Shown: positions 42,908 to 52,799 of the stretch, piece by piece
Layout: each line of letters begins with the position of its first letter
Position numbering within the stretch: the first letter of the stretch is position 1
Source: Arion vulgaris
Taxonomy: Eukaryota > Mollusca > Gastropoda > Stylommatophora > Arionidae
Direction of reading: 5' to 3'
Assembly (NCBI GenBank): GCA_020796225.1
Contig: CM036767.1
Location: 18,493,927 to 18,557,926 of the forward strand
Length of the DNA stretch: 64,000 bases
Program-made: the position numbers and the translations under genes
The notes under the pieces: generated by a model
Database searches by the model: none
Told to the model about the DNA's origin: nothing
What the model saw: only the letters and a program-made list of their open reading frames with translations

Positions 42908-44138
42908 ATTGCTATTGATATAACAGACAGCATACAGTACTGTCAAGTAATATGATTGCTATTGATATAACAGACAGCATACAGTACTGTCAAGTAATAT
43001 GATTGCTATTGATATAACAGACAGCATACAGTACTGTCAAGTAATATGATTGCTATTGATATAACAGACAGCATACAGTACTGTCAAGTAATATGATTGC
43101 TATTGATATAAGCAGACAGCATACAGTACTGTCAAGTAATATGATTGCTATTGATATAACAGACAGCATACAGTACTGTCAAGTAATATGATTGCTATTG
43201 ATATAACAGACAGCATACAGTACTGTCAAGTAATATGGTTGCTATTGATATAAGCAGACAGCATACAGTACTGTCAAGTAATATGATTGCTATTGATATA
43301 ACAGACAGCATACAGTACTGTCAAGTAATATGATTGCTATTGATATAACAGACAGCATACAGTACTGTCAAGTAATATGATTGCTATTGATATAACAGAC
43401 AGCATACAGTACTGTCAAGTAATATGATTGCTATTGATATAACAGACAGCATACAGTACTGTCAAGTAATATGATTGCTATTGATATAACAGACAGCATA
43501 CAGTACTGTCAAGTAATATGATTGCTATTGATATAACAGACAGCATACAGTACTGTCAAGTAATATGATTGCTATTGATATAACAGACAGCATACAGTAC
43601 TGTCAAGTAATATGATTGCTATTGATATAAGCAGGCAGCATACAGTACTGTCAAGTAATATGATTGCTATTGATATAAGCAGACAGCATACAGTACTGTC
43701 AAGTAATATGATTGCTATTGATATAACAGACAGCATACAGTACTATCAAGTAATATGATTGCTATTGATATAACAGACAGCATACAGTACTGTCAAGTAA
43801 TATGATTGCTATTGATATAAGCAGGCAGCATACAGTACTGTCAAGTAATATGATTGCTATTGATATAACAGACAGCATACAGTAATGTCAAGTAATATGA
43901 TTGCTATTGATATAACAGACAGCATACAGTACTGTCAAGTAATATGATTGCTATTGATATAACAGACAGCATACAGTACTGTCAAGTAATATGATTGCTA
44001 TTGATATAAGCAGACAGCATACAGTACTGTCAAGTAATATGATTGCTATTGATATAACAGACAGCATACAGTACTGTCAAGTAATATGATTGCTATTGAC
44101 ATAAGCAGGCAGCATACAGTACTGTCAAGTAATGTGAT
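42908..44138. repeat. 47-bp tandem array
   Basis: About 26 copies of a unit containing GATTGCTATTGATATAACAG, ACAGCATACAGTACTGTC and AAGTAATAT. A +2 variant (ATAAGCAGACAG or ATAAGCAGGCAG) recurs irregularly. The unit holds the palindrome ACAGTACTGT. Copies are very similar, implying recent homogenisation. Confidence 0.96.
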
Positions 44139-44151
44139 TGAACATATAGCC

Positions 44152-44352
44152 AATCTTTCGTGTTTCTTCTTCTTCTTTGCGTTCGTTCTTTACGACCAAT
44201 TTTAATCACTCTTTGTGATATGTTTGATCTTTGCCAAGAACGTGTATACGTTGCAAATTGGTTTAGTAGGCCCCTAAACGCATAGACTTCTGCACGTTTA
44301 GGACATATGCATCCGATTTCAGCCAAACCTGCATGTCTCTGATTTAAAAAAA
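44152..44352 (-). mobile_element. SINE-D copy
   Basis: Plus-strand TTCTTCTTCTTCTTTGCGTT (the tail), then ACGACCAATTTTAATCACTC, TTTGATCTTTGCCAAGAACG and GCATCCGATTTCAGCCAAAC. It aligns with 5050-5200. Its tail faces the 47-bp array. Confidence 0.75.
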
Positions 44353-44392
44353 CCAAAACAGGAAAATTGGGACAATTCCTCAATGAGTCTTC

Positions 44393-44600
44393 TAGTATTG
44401 AAAGCAAGTTAGGAAGAAATTCGTTTCCGTGGGATTTTTACGAAAGATAAAAATAGACCACACCGTTCAGAAAGCAATGACAAACTACTGAAAGTATAAG
44501 TGGTGCCTAGAAAAATCAACGACTCGTTTACTGTAGTTGATGGATAAGTACTGTAAAGTACGAGTATATGCCACGATTTTCATTTTCATATATATATATA
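44393..44600 (+). mobile_element. SINE-G body, head missing
   Basis: GTTCAGAAAGCAATGACAAA, TAAGTGGTGCCTAGAAAAAT and ATATGCCACGATTTTCATTT with an (AT)n tail at 44588-44607. The tRNA-like head is not recognisable. Confidence 0.83.
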
Positions 44601-44607
44601 TATATAT

Positions 44608-45057
44608 ACATGTTCTTCTATGCTCCGGTTAACCTGGAAAGATAGAATATGATAATGTCTATATAAGCACAAAAATAGCAGTTAGAACTCTTATGTCTTC
44701 GAACGTATAAAGGATGAGACTCTTATCTCAGAGAAGAGACAATTAGCTAGTGAAGTGTCCAGTAATGATCATGTCCTGATCGGAAGAAATATCTCGGATG
44801 AGAACTCAATGGTTTCCAAGAGGTTCGCGAGTGTGAATAGAGCAATAAAAATGTCTAATAATCTACATAATTGATATTTTCCAATTCATGTATGTCTACA
44901 TTTTGATATTCGCTATTTGTCTAATTGAAACATAATCAATTTATAAGTAAATGAATTTAAATATAATTGTATAATTGCTGATTTCTTTTTCTTTCTCTTT
45001 TCTCTCCTTCCTCCCCCTCACCCCGCCCTCTATTTCAGTTGCGCATTTCAGTGTTCA
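44608..45057. other. Unassigned AT-rich spacer
   Basis: No element recognised. Short pyrimidine stretch near 44990-45015. Confidence 0.4.
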
Positions 45058-45063
45058 CGGTAT

Positions 45064-45346
45064 ACGAAACACGTAATAACAAAGTACTGTAGTTTTACAA
45101 AATACAAAATAATGACAATCCACAGCATCGTTTCGACCAAAAGGCCTTTATCAAGAAAACGATACAACAGGAGTGACAACAGGTTGTAATTTCTTTGTCA
45201 AAGTCTATATGTAGTGTGATGGGAAATTCGCTACTCCTTTTGTATATTTTGCTTGATAAAGGCCTTGTGGTCGAAAAGTTGCTGTGGATTGTCATTGTTT
45301 TTGTATTTTGTAAAACTACAGTACTTTATTATAACGTGTTTCGCTA
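45064..45346. repeat. Large inverted repeat (~95-bp arms)
   Basis: The left arm 45064-45160 and right arm 45250-45346 are reverse complements with few mismatches, for example CGAAACACG versus CGTGTTTCG and GTAGTTTTACAAAATAC versus GTATTTTGTAAAACTAC. The loop is about 90 bp. Both arms carry CTTGATAAAGGCC followed by GGTCGAAA. It may be a fold-back element or two oppositely oriented ends of one element. Confidence 0.83.
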
Positions 45347-45480
45347 TTCTACATAGTTTACAGTACTTTATTATAACGTTTCGCTATTCACATAGTTTAC
45401 AGTACTTTATTATAACGTGTTCCTATTCTACATAGTCTACAGTACTTTATTATAACGTGTTTCGCTATTCTACATAGTTT
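45317..45480. repeat. 42-bp tandem repeat at the right arm
   Basis: About four copies of a unit with ACAGTACTTTATTATAACG and TTTCGCTATTCTACATAG. The first copy belongs to the right arm of the inverted repeat, so the array grew out of that arm's end. Confidence 0.88.
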
Positions 45481-45609
45481 TACTGCAGTCTTCATCTATA
45501 ACGATATACGAAAAAAGAATTATGGCAAGTACACTCGAGCGCGTCTCGTGTATGATGTTTCCTACCTCTTTCTTCTTCTTTTTTGTCTTCTCTGATTTTA
45601 TTCTGCCGT

Positions 45610-45775
45610 TAGGCGTAGCATGTTTAACTGATAATCAGTTTCCGAGATAGTGCACGCTCAGGTCGCTTCAAATTCAGTGGTATTGTGGAGTTTTAAGATG
45701 TCTGTTACTCCATTAATCCATCTTTTTCTTGGTCTGCTCCTTCCTCTTGATGATTCCTACCTCCTCTGATATTTC
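45610..45775 (-). mobile_element. LINE C-terminal relic
   Basis: The minus strand reads RSRPRKRWINGVTDILKLHN followed by TTEFEAT and a stop, the R-G-R-P-R-K-R-W block typical of LINE ORF2 ends. An A/G-rich tail follows. Confidence 0.68.
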
Positions 45776-45980
45776 TGGGGTTCGTCGTTTGTGTGGTCAA
45801 TAGTATACCTCTCTCTCTCTCTCACTCTCTCGCTCTCTCTTATTGGCGATTTAGAACAAAGTGGCGTATATGTAGTTTTACAAAAGCAAACAAGAAATGA
45901 TTTAATTAAAGAAAAAGTATTATTTGATCATTCATTTTTTGCTTGCTTTTGTAATACTATATGTATCTTCTTCTGCTTTC
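45776..45980. other. Spacer with (CT)n run
   Basis: A CT microsatellite lies at 45808-45842. Nothing else recognised. Confidence 0.5.
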
Positions 45981-47370
45981 TCACTAGATGGGATTTCAGA
46001 TTCTCTAATAAAGGCAGCCGTCTGCCTCAGATTATCAGCCACGCCATACAGTTTGTCTTCTGCTTCTCACTAGATTGGGATTTCAGATTCTATAATAAAG
46101 GCAGTGGTCTGTCTCAGATTATCAGCCCCGCCATACAGTTTGTCTTCTGCGTTCTCACTAGATTGGGATTTCAGATTCTCTAATAAAGGCAGCCGTCTGC
46201 CTCAGATTATCAGCCACGCCATACAGTTTGTCTTCTGCTTTCTCACTAGATGGGATTTCAGATTCTCTAATAAAGGCAGCCGTCTGCCTCAGATTATCAG
46301 CCACGTCATACAGTTTGTCTTCTGCGTTCTCACTAGATTGGGATTTCAGATTCTATAATAAAGGCAGTGGTCTGTCTCAGATTATCAGCCCCGCCATACA
46401 GTTTGTCTTCTGCGTTCTCACTAGATTTGGGATTTCAGATTCTCTAATAAAGGCAGCCGTCTGCCTCAGATTATCAGCCACGCCATACAGTTTGTCTTCT
46501 GCGTTCTCACTAGATTGGGATTTCAGATTCTCTAATAAAGGCAGTGGTCTGCCTCAGATTATCAGCCACGCCATACAGTTTGTCTTCTGCGTTCTCACTA
46601 GATTGGGATTTCAGATTCTTAATAAAGGCAGTGGTCTGTCTCAGATTATCAGCCCGCCATACAGTTTGTCTTCTGCGTTCTCACTAGATTGGGATTTCAG
46701 ATTCTCTAATAAAGGCAGTTCTGCCTAGATTATCAACCACGCCATACAGTTTGTCTTCTGCGTTCTCACTAGATTGGGATTTCAGATTCTCTAATAAAGG
46801 CAGTGGTCTGCCTCAGATTATCAGCCACGCCATACAGTTTGTCTTCTGCGTTCTCACTAGATTGGGATTTCAGATTCTATAATAAAGGCAGTGGTCTGTC
46901 TCAGATTATCAGCCCTGCCATACAGTTTGTCTTCTGCGTTCTCACTAGATTGGGATTTCAGATTCTCTAATAAAGGCAGCCGTCTGCCTCAGATTATCAG
47001 CCACGCCATACAGTTTGTCTTCTGCGTTCTCACTAGATTGGGATTTCAGTTTCTCTAATAAAGGCAGTGGTCTGCCTCAGATTATCAGCCATACAGTTTG
47101 TCTTCTGCGTTCTCACTAGATTGGGATTTCAGATTCTTTAATAAAGGCAGCCGTCTGCCTCAGATTATCAGCCACGCCATACAGTTTGTCTTCTGCGTTC
47201 TCACTAGATTGGGATTTCAGATTATATAATAAAGGCAGTGGTCTGTCTCAGATTATCAGCCCCGCCATACAGTTTGTCTTCTGCGTTCTCACTAGATTGG
47301 GATTTCAGATTCTCTAATAAAGGCAGTGGTCTGCCTCAGATTATCAGCCACGCCATACAGTTTGTCTTGA
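45981..47370 (-). repeat. 88-bp array derived from a LINE ORF2 C-terminus
   Basis: About 15-16 copies of an 88-bp unit. On the minus strand each unit reads KLYGVADNLRQTAAFIRESE and IP, the C-terminal end of the LINE that borders the array on its right. Two sequence classes alternate (GGCAGCCGTCTGCC and GGCAGTGGTCTGTC). The period is not a multiple of three, so the coding frame shifts from unit to unit. Confidence 0.94.
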
Positions 47371-47672
47371 ACGCTAGTGTAAGTGGGCCACCTCTTTCTT
47401 CTCAAGCCTGCATACTGGGGGCAGTTTTGTAGGATATAATTCCTATGATTTCTGCTTCCCCGTTTGTGCCGACCTCTTCCCGCAGTAAGTTTTGGCCACC
47501 ATCGTGATGGTAGGTCTGACATTCTTACTGCGGGGCTAAATCTCCGAGGCAAATTGGCGACCGTAGAATCCGTTATCCCATTCCTCATTGTGAGTGGTCG
47601 TTGCACCATGTTATGCGCCTTACGGAATTGTGCATCCGTTTTCTGCAAGCATTTGTTTCGGGTTAGCATTCC
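47371..47672 (-). mobile_element. LINE C-terminus, parent of the 88-bp array
   Basis: A minus-strand frame reads RKAHNMVQRPLTMRNG, then GRHKRGSRNHRNYILQNCPQ, then LRRKRWPTYTSVQDKLYGVA. It runs into NLRQTTAFIRESEIPI at the first array unit. The order (Cys/His region, LRRK.WP, KLYG, LRQTA.FI) is the familiar end of RNase H LINEs. 5'-truncated. Confidence 0.87.
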
Positions 47673-47682
47673 CTAATATTAT

Positions 47683-48148
47683 ATATATGATGATGATGCT
47701 CGTCCATCACGGGTGATGATGACCACACAATTTTCATCAAAGGAAATGTAGTTGCGTTATGTTTGTCTGTGTGTGCGTAGATGACTAGTGAGCCCGATAC
47801 GGGCTTGAAATGTTCTTGTACAGTGTGGGCAAGGTATACTTGCACTTGTGGGGAGTTTTACAGCCTTTCTATTTTGACGTTTTTGTTCCATCCGTGCTGT
47901 TCTACCTGCCTCGCATGCTGAAGAACCGTGTTGAAGAAGTGTGCGTCAGGCTGATTTGTCTTGAGCAACTTTCTCCCAGTTGTCGACATCTATGCCAAAA
48001 GGATTTCATCGAGTTCTTGAGTGTGTCTTTGAAACTCTTTTTCTGACCACCCTGTGAGCGTTTACCGTTATGCAGCTCACCATAAAAGAGTCGTTTGGGT
48101 ATTCTGCAATCTGGCATTCTAGCCACATGTCCTGCCCATTATATATTA
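47683..48148 (-). mobile_element. LINE C-terminus with degraded zinc finger
   Basis: The minus strand reads [40 protein letters not shown] and [12 protein letters not shown]. After shifts come remnants YTLPTLYKNISS and KIVWSSSPVMDEHHHH. Similar LINE ends carry a C2H2 finger after this block (family knowledge); here its Cys residues are lost. A (CAT)n-type tail lies at 47680-47697. Confidence 0.82.
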
Positions 48149-48149
48149 C

Positions 48150-48228
48150 ACTATATATATCGTCTTCTTCTCTGCCACCATTTACTTCTTTATAAAAGTG
48201 TTGTGGGTGAAACGTAGTGATCCTGTTA
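48150..48228 (-). mobile_element. LINE-L 3' UTR fragment
   Basis: The minus strand CAACACTTTTATAAAGAAGT, AAATGGTGGCAGAGAAGAAG matches the LINE-L 3' end at 34795-34845. Confidence 0.72.
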
Positions 48229-48254
48229 CACTATATTACATTATATATACACGT

Positions 48255-48470
48255 ATAATATAGCACGCAAAAAGCCCATTGCAGTTCAAAGAAGAGCAGG
48301 CTGGACAGCCGCTGCCCAGGCAAAATTCATTAGAAAAGATTAAAAATAAAATTCCTCACCATCTACAAAATTACATTGAGGACTCACAGAATTCGTGCAC
48401 TACAGCTGGGATCTTCCAGTGTGTAAGAAAGAGATTGGAACACACATGGTTACTCACCGAAGTGCAATGA
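48255..48470 (+). mobile_element. Block I repeat (probable SINE-H 3' part)
   Basis: GCACGCAAAAAGCCCATTGC, GAGCAGGCTGGACAGCCGC and TTAAAAATAAAATTCCTCAC match 37998-38115. No head is present. Confidence 0.62.
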
Positions 48471-48514
48471 TGATGATTCTATCAATCACTCAATCAAATC
48501 AATCAAATCCTAAA

Positions 48515-48562
48515 GCTGTGAGGCAAAACTGTACTAGAGAAAAGAAGAAAAGAGTATATATA
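48515..48562 (+). mobile_element. LINE-M 3' UTR end
   Basis: AAAGCTGTGAGGCAAAACTG followed by GAGAAAAGAAGAAAAGAG matches the LINE-M end at 35805-35850. It directly precedes the pyrimidine array. Confidence 0.65.
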
Positions 48563-48571
48563 TATATCATC

Positions 48572-50112
48572 ACCGGCCTCTTTCTTCTTTCTCTTTGTTT
48601 CTTTGTATCTTTCTCTCTTTGTTTATCTTTCTCTCTTTGTCTCTTTCTCTTTTTGTCTCTTTCTCTCTTTCTCTGTCTCTTTCTCTCTCTCTTTGTCTCT
48701 TTCTCTCTTTCTTTGTCTCTTTCTCTCTCTCTTTGTCTCTTTCTCTCTTTGTCTCTTTCTCTCTCTCTTTGTCTCTTTCTCTCTCTTTGTCTCTTTGTCT
48801 CTTTGTCTCTTCCTCTCTTTTTCTCTCTCTCTTTGTCTCTTTCTCTCTTTGTCTCTTTGTCTCTTTGTCTCTTTGTCTCTTCCTATCTCTCTCTCTTTGT
48901 CTCTTTCTCTCTTTGTTTATCTTTCTCTCTTTCTCTCTTTGTCTCTTTCTCTCTTTGTCTTTCTCTCTTTTTCTCTTTGTCTTTCTCTCTTTGTCTCTTT
49001 CTCTCTTTGTCTCTTTGTCTCTTTCTTTGTTCTCTTTCTCTCTTTGTCTCTTTTCTCTTTCTCTTTGTCTCTTTGTCTCTTTCTCTCTTTGTCTCTTTGT
49101 CTCTTTTTCTTTGTCTCTTTGTCTCTTTCTTTCTTCTGCTCTTTCTTCTTTGTCTCTTTCTTTCTTTGTCTCTTCTTTCCTCTTTCTTTTGTCTCTTTCT
49201 CTTTGTTCTCTTTTGTCTCTTTTCTCTTTGTCTCTTTCTCTCTTTGTCTCTTGTCTCTTTTGTCTCTTTTCTTTCTCTCTTTGTCTCTTTTTTCTCTCTT
49301 TGTCTCTTTGTCTCTTTCTCTTTGTCTCTTTCTCTTTTGTCTCTTTCTTCTCTTCTCTCTTTGCTCTCTTTTTCTTTCTCTTTGTCTCTTTTCTCTTTCT
49401 CTCTTTGTCTCTTTCTTTTCTCTTTTTCTCTTTGTCTCTTTCTTCTTCTTTTCTCTTTTCTTCTCTCTTTGTTCTCTGTTTGTCTCTTTCTCTTTTCTCT
49501 TTCTCTTTGTTCTTCTCTTTGTCTCTTTTCTCTTTCTCTCTTTGTCTCTTTTCTCTTCTTTGTCTCTTTCTCTCTTTCTCTTTGTCTCTTTCTCTCTTTG
49601 TCTCTTTGTCTTTCTTTCTCTTTGTCTCTTTTTCTCTTTGTCTCTTGTTCTTTCTCTCTTTTCTCTTTTTGTCTCTTTCTCTTTCTCTTTGTCTCTTTCT
49701 CTTTGTCTCTTTCTTTCTTTCTCTCTTTCTCTTTCTCTTTCTCTTTTCTCTTTGTCTCTTTGTTCTTTTCTCTTCTTTGTCTCTTCTCTTCTCTTGTCTC
49801 TTTTGTCTCTTTTCTTCTTTCTCTTTTCTCTTTCTCTCTTTTCTCTTTCTCTCTTTTCTTTCTCTTTGTCTCTTTCTCTCTTTTGTCTCTTTCTCTTTCT
49901 CTCTTTGTCTCTTTTCTCTTTGTCTCTTTGTCTCTTTGTCTCTTTCTCTCTTTGTCTCTTTGTCTCTTTCTTTTCTTTGTCTCTTTCTTCTCTTTGTCTC
50001 TTTCTCTTTGTCTCTTTTCTCTCTCTTGTCTCTTTTGTCTCTTTCTCTTGTCTCTGTGTCTCTTTGTCTCTTTCTCTCTTTGTCTCTTTCTCTCTTTGTC
50101 TCTTTGTTTCTT
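48572..50112. repeat. 1.5-kb pure pyrimidine-type array (TCTCTTTG/TCTCTTTC)
   Basis: Irregular mixture of CTCTTTGTCT, CTCTTTCTCT and CTTTCT units with almost no A on the plus strand. The three plus-strand frames (505-578 codons, Phe-Leu-Ser) and the 533-codon minus-strand Lys-Arg-Glu frame are composition artefacts. Mirror-symmetric pyrimidine tracts can form triplex DNA (known chemistry; not shown here). Confidence 0.95.
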
Positions 50113-50185
50113 CGGATTAGTGAAAACATAACCAGAAAGAGAAATCTGAGAAACTGGTAAAGTTGGATCAAGTCAAATAGGAAGG

Positions 50186-50437
50186 TTTTAAAGGGTTTTT
50201 AAGCGAAGGATTGACTTCATTGCACCGGGTTTTACCCCATATGGCTCGGTCCCTCTTCACAGAGATGGCTTGCTACCTACCGAGAGTATTGCACAAAGCA
50301 CGAACTCCGTAGTTCCAGCAACAATCCTATGGGTCTCTGGAAAATCTACACTCGAGAACAGAACGGCGCGGTCTGGATTCGAACCCACGATCTTAGACTC
50401 ACAAATCAAGGGACTTAACCACTTAGCCACAGAGCGT
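50186..50437 (-). mobile_element. SINE-C copy
   Basis: Minus strand: CTCTGTGGCTAAGTGGTTAA (A box), GTGGGTTCGAATCC (B box), GCAATACTCTCGGTAGG and GGGGTAAAACCCGGTGCAAT, ending with AAACCC-type sequence. Confidence 0.9.
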
Positions 50438-50690
50438 CTGTGACTTAGGGGTAGTGACTCGGTCTATTAACCCCGACGTTCTGAGTTCGAATCACGCTAC
50501 AAACAGTTTGGCTGCAAATTGTTTTGTGTGGATTTTTACAAAAGGACAATGGCACCACCCGTTCAGAAAGCAATGACAAACTACTGAACGTAATAATGCC
50601 TAGAAAAATCACAAACAGCGTTAAAAAGCTGGGGCTGATTCGCAAAGTCCTGTAAAGGATATGCAATGAACTAACTAAGCAACAACTGTA
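50434..50690 (+). mobile_element. SINE-G with a different tRNA-like head
   Basis: The head GTGACTTAGGGGTAGTGACT and GTTCTGAGTTCGAATCACG differs from other SINE-G heads. The body GTTCAGAAAGCAATGACAAA and ATGCCTAGAAAAATCAC is the same. It abuts the preceding SINE-C head to head. Confidence 0.8.
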
Positions 50691-50934
50691 GGAAATGCGG
50701 TGTTTCTTAAACACATTAAGTTAAGATAACAGTGGGGAAACAAAACACAGTCTCAACGGATTTAACGTTAGAAAATTGAGTAACACAAAACTAGGCACAC
50801 AAGCATTTCATGTTTAAATAGACTTGGAAGAAAAGAACGACATAAGGGATGTACGAGTATAAGCAGTATTCAGGTAGGTAAAGGAAGGATATATTAACTC
50901 TTAGTGGACCGGGGCAAAAGCCATGTTTTTTCCT

Positions 50935-51130
50935 CCTATTCAGAAGCAGTTGAGCTTTCAGCTCTTCGGCTCGGTGCCACGGACATTGTAACCTTTCGGT
51001 TCGGTGCCACGAATACCTTAAATCTGGAGAACCTGTGGCTTTTCTCCCAGCCCACTGAATTGAACCGGACTCACAGGGGATCTTGTCGCCCCTCGTCCAA
51101 TGCGCCACGAACACGCCGGGCAGACGGGCG
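50935..51130 (-). mobile_element. SINE-A copy
   Basis: Minus-strand head at 51060-51130 with GTGGCGCATTGGACGAGG, and body modules GGCACCGAACCGAAAG and GGCACCGAGCCGAAG. Confidence 0.88.
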
Positions 51131-51288
51131 AAGCCACTTGTTTATAGAATTTTAAAAAAAAATCTTTTAGGGTGGCTCCTGGTAAAAAGGCGTCCAACCC
51201 AAAGCCATGTAGTGTGGCGTTTAGTCCACAAGGAGTTAACTTCAAATATAAAGAATAAAAACAAAGTATAAAGTAGAATAATGGAATT
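51131..51288. other. Unassigned spacer between SINEs
   Basis: AT-rich, nothing recognised. Confidence 0.4.
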
Positions 51289-51495
51289 CCTTTCACTCCA
51301 TATAGCTCGGTCCCTCTCCAGGAAAATAACACTCCGCCTGCAGAGAGTATTACACAAAGGGCGAGCTCCGTAGCTCCGGCAACAATCCTAGAGATCTCCT
51401 GAAAATAATTAATTCGTGAACGAACGACGTGGTTCGGAATCGAACCTACGACATTCAGAACGGTAGGTAACGACTTAGCCGCATAGATCCCCCGG
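51289..51495 (-). mobile_element. SINE-C copy
   Basis: Minus strand: CTATGCGGCTAAGTCGTTAC (A-box region), TAGGTTCGATTCC (B box), GGAGCTACGGAGCTCGCC and GTAATACTCTCTGCAGG. The terminal AAACCCGG part is replaced. Confidence 0.82.
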
Positions 51496-51531
51496 AAGAG
51501 AAACTTTAATATTATGTTTTAGTCCAGCCTA

Positions 51532-51760
51532 TTAGAGATTTTTTTTTTTTTTTTTCCTGATCCAGAAGCACTTGAGCTTTTCAGCTCTTCGGCTCGGTGC
51601 CATGGACATCGTAACCCTTCGGTTCGGTGGCACGAACACCGTAAATCTGGGGAATCTGTAGCTTTTTCTGCCATCCCGCGGAATTGAACCCGCACACACA
51701 GAGGATAGTCACCCGTAGTCCAACGCGCTACGAACACGCTGGGCAGACGGGCAGAGATTT
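51532..51760 (-). mobile_element. SINE-A copy with short TSD
   Basis: A T-run (poly-A tail) at 51540-51555, then the body and head up to 51752 (GGGTTCAATTCCGCGGG as B box on the minus strand). AGAGATTT flanks both ends. Confidence 0.9.
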
Positions 51761-51872
51761 ATTATCTATGTAGAGGTTATAGTATGTACGGGACAAATGA
51801 CAGGACAAGGACGGGACAAGGGAAGATTTCATAAGATACTGAGTTAATGACGCGACCAAAGCTTACAGAGGT

Positions 51873-52070
51873 CAGGTGTGCCTACTTTGCTAGTCAGGTG
51901 TGCCTACTTTGCTAGTCAGGTGTGCCTACTTTGCTAGTCAGGTGTGCCTACTTTGCTAGTCAGGTGTGCCTACTTTGCTAGTCAGGTGTGCCTACTTTGC
52001 TAGTCAGGTGTGCCTACTTTGCTAGTCAGGTGTGCCTACTTTGCTAGTCAGGTGTGCCTACTTTGCTAGT
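51873..52070. repeat. 22-bp perfect tandem repeat, nine copies
   Basis: Nine identical copies of GTCAGGTGTGCCTACTTTGC+TA. The lack of mutations implies recent expansion. Confidence 0.96.
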
Positions 52071-52119
52071 TTCTAAAAATCGTTGTTTGTTTTGGGATGT
52101 TATATTTTTTGGCCTGTCT

Positions 52120-52222
52120 ATTGATGATGTTGCCAGAGTTATTGATGTTGGTTGTCAGTGGTGGTGTTGATGAGATGTTGCCTAGAGTTATTGATGTTGG
52201 TTGTCAGTGGTGGTGTTTATGG
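52120..52222. repeat. Two-copy ~48-bp repeat
   Basis: AGAGTTATTGATGTTGGTTG and TCAGTGGTGGTGTTGAT appear twice in tandem. Confidence 0.85.
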
Positions 52223-52282
52223 CTGTCAAAATCCGGAAGATAACTGTTATTTATGTTGTTGTGGTTATCAGAGTCCATTGGT

Positions 52283-52388
52283 GGTCTCTGTGGTGTAGAG
52301 ATTAGCTGCTAGTATCTCGTCCTGAAGGTACTTGGTTTGATCCCTTCTGGAGCTATCGGGATATTTTTTCAGAGATTCCTGATCTCGA
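52283..52388 (+). mobile_element. SINE-H copy, truncated at a microsatellite
   Basis: GGTCTCTGTGGTGTAGAGAT (A-box region), ACTTGGTTTGATCCC (B box) and TATCGGGATATTTTTTCAG. It stops at CCTGATCTC where the (GACA)n run starts. Confidence 0.82.
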
Positions 52389-52606
52389 TAGACAGACAGA
52401 CAGACAGGCAGACATGTAGGCAGTCAGACAGGCAGGCAGGCAGGGCAGGCAGGCAGACAGACAGACAGAGAGACAGACAGAGAGACAGACAGAGAGACAG
52501 ACAGAGAGACAGACAGACAGACAGAGAGACAGACAGACAGAGAGACAGACAGACAGATAGACCGACAGACATACAGATAGACAGACAGACAGATAAACAG
52601 ATAGAC

Positions 52607-52638
<32 letters not shown>

Positions 52639-52640
52639 TG
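52389..52640. repeat. (GACA)n/(GATA)n microsatellite
   Basis: Tetranucleotide run: GACA with GGCA variants at the left, GAGAGACA in the middle and GATA at the right. Directly attached to the SINE-H 3' end. Confidence 0.96.
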
Positions 52641-52659
52641 AAATATAGATCGAAATTGG

Positions 52660-52797
52660 AATCAACTTGACTGTTGGTGTGGTGTAATAATAACTCCATC
52701 GCTATGAGAGTGTAATATATAGAAACCTTTGAGGTCCCCGGCAGCAAAATGTATTTAACAAGGGGTCCACGGTAATGCAAAGTTTGGGAACCGCTGA
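52660..52797 (+). mobile_element. hAT-J 3' half
   Basis: TTGGTGTGGTGTAATAATAA, CTCCATCGCTATGAGAG and the terminus AAAGTTTGGGAACCGCTG match 18380-18771 without the extra 270-bp segment. Confidence 0.8.
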
Positions 52798-52799
52798 GT

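Noticed and set aside
42908..44138. CRISPR array (regular repeats)
   Set aside because: The units are contiguous without distinct spacers, there are no cas genes, and the setting is a eukaryotic transposon-rich region. The same holds for all other arrays here.
48395..50171. ORFs of 505-578 codons rich in Phe/Leu/Ser or Lys/Arg/Glu
   Set aside because: Composition artefacts of the pyrimidine array; open in four frames at once.
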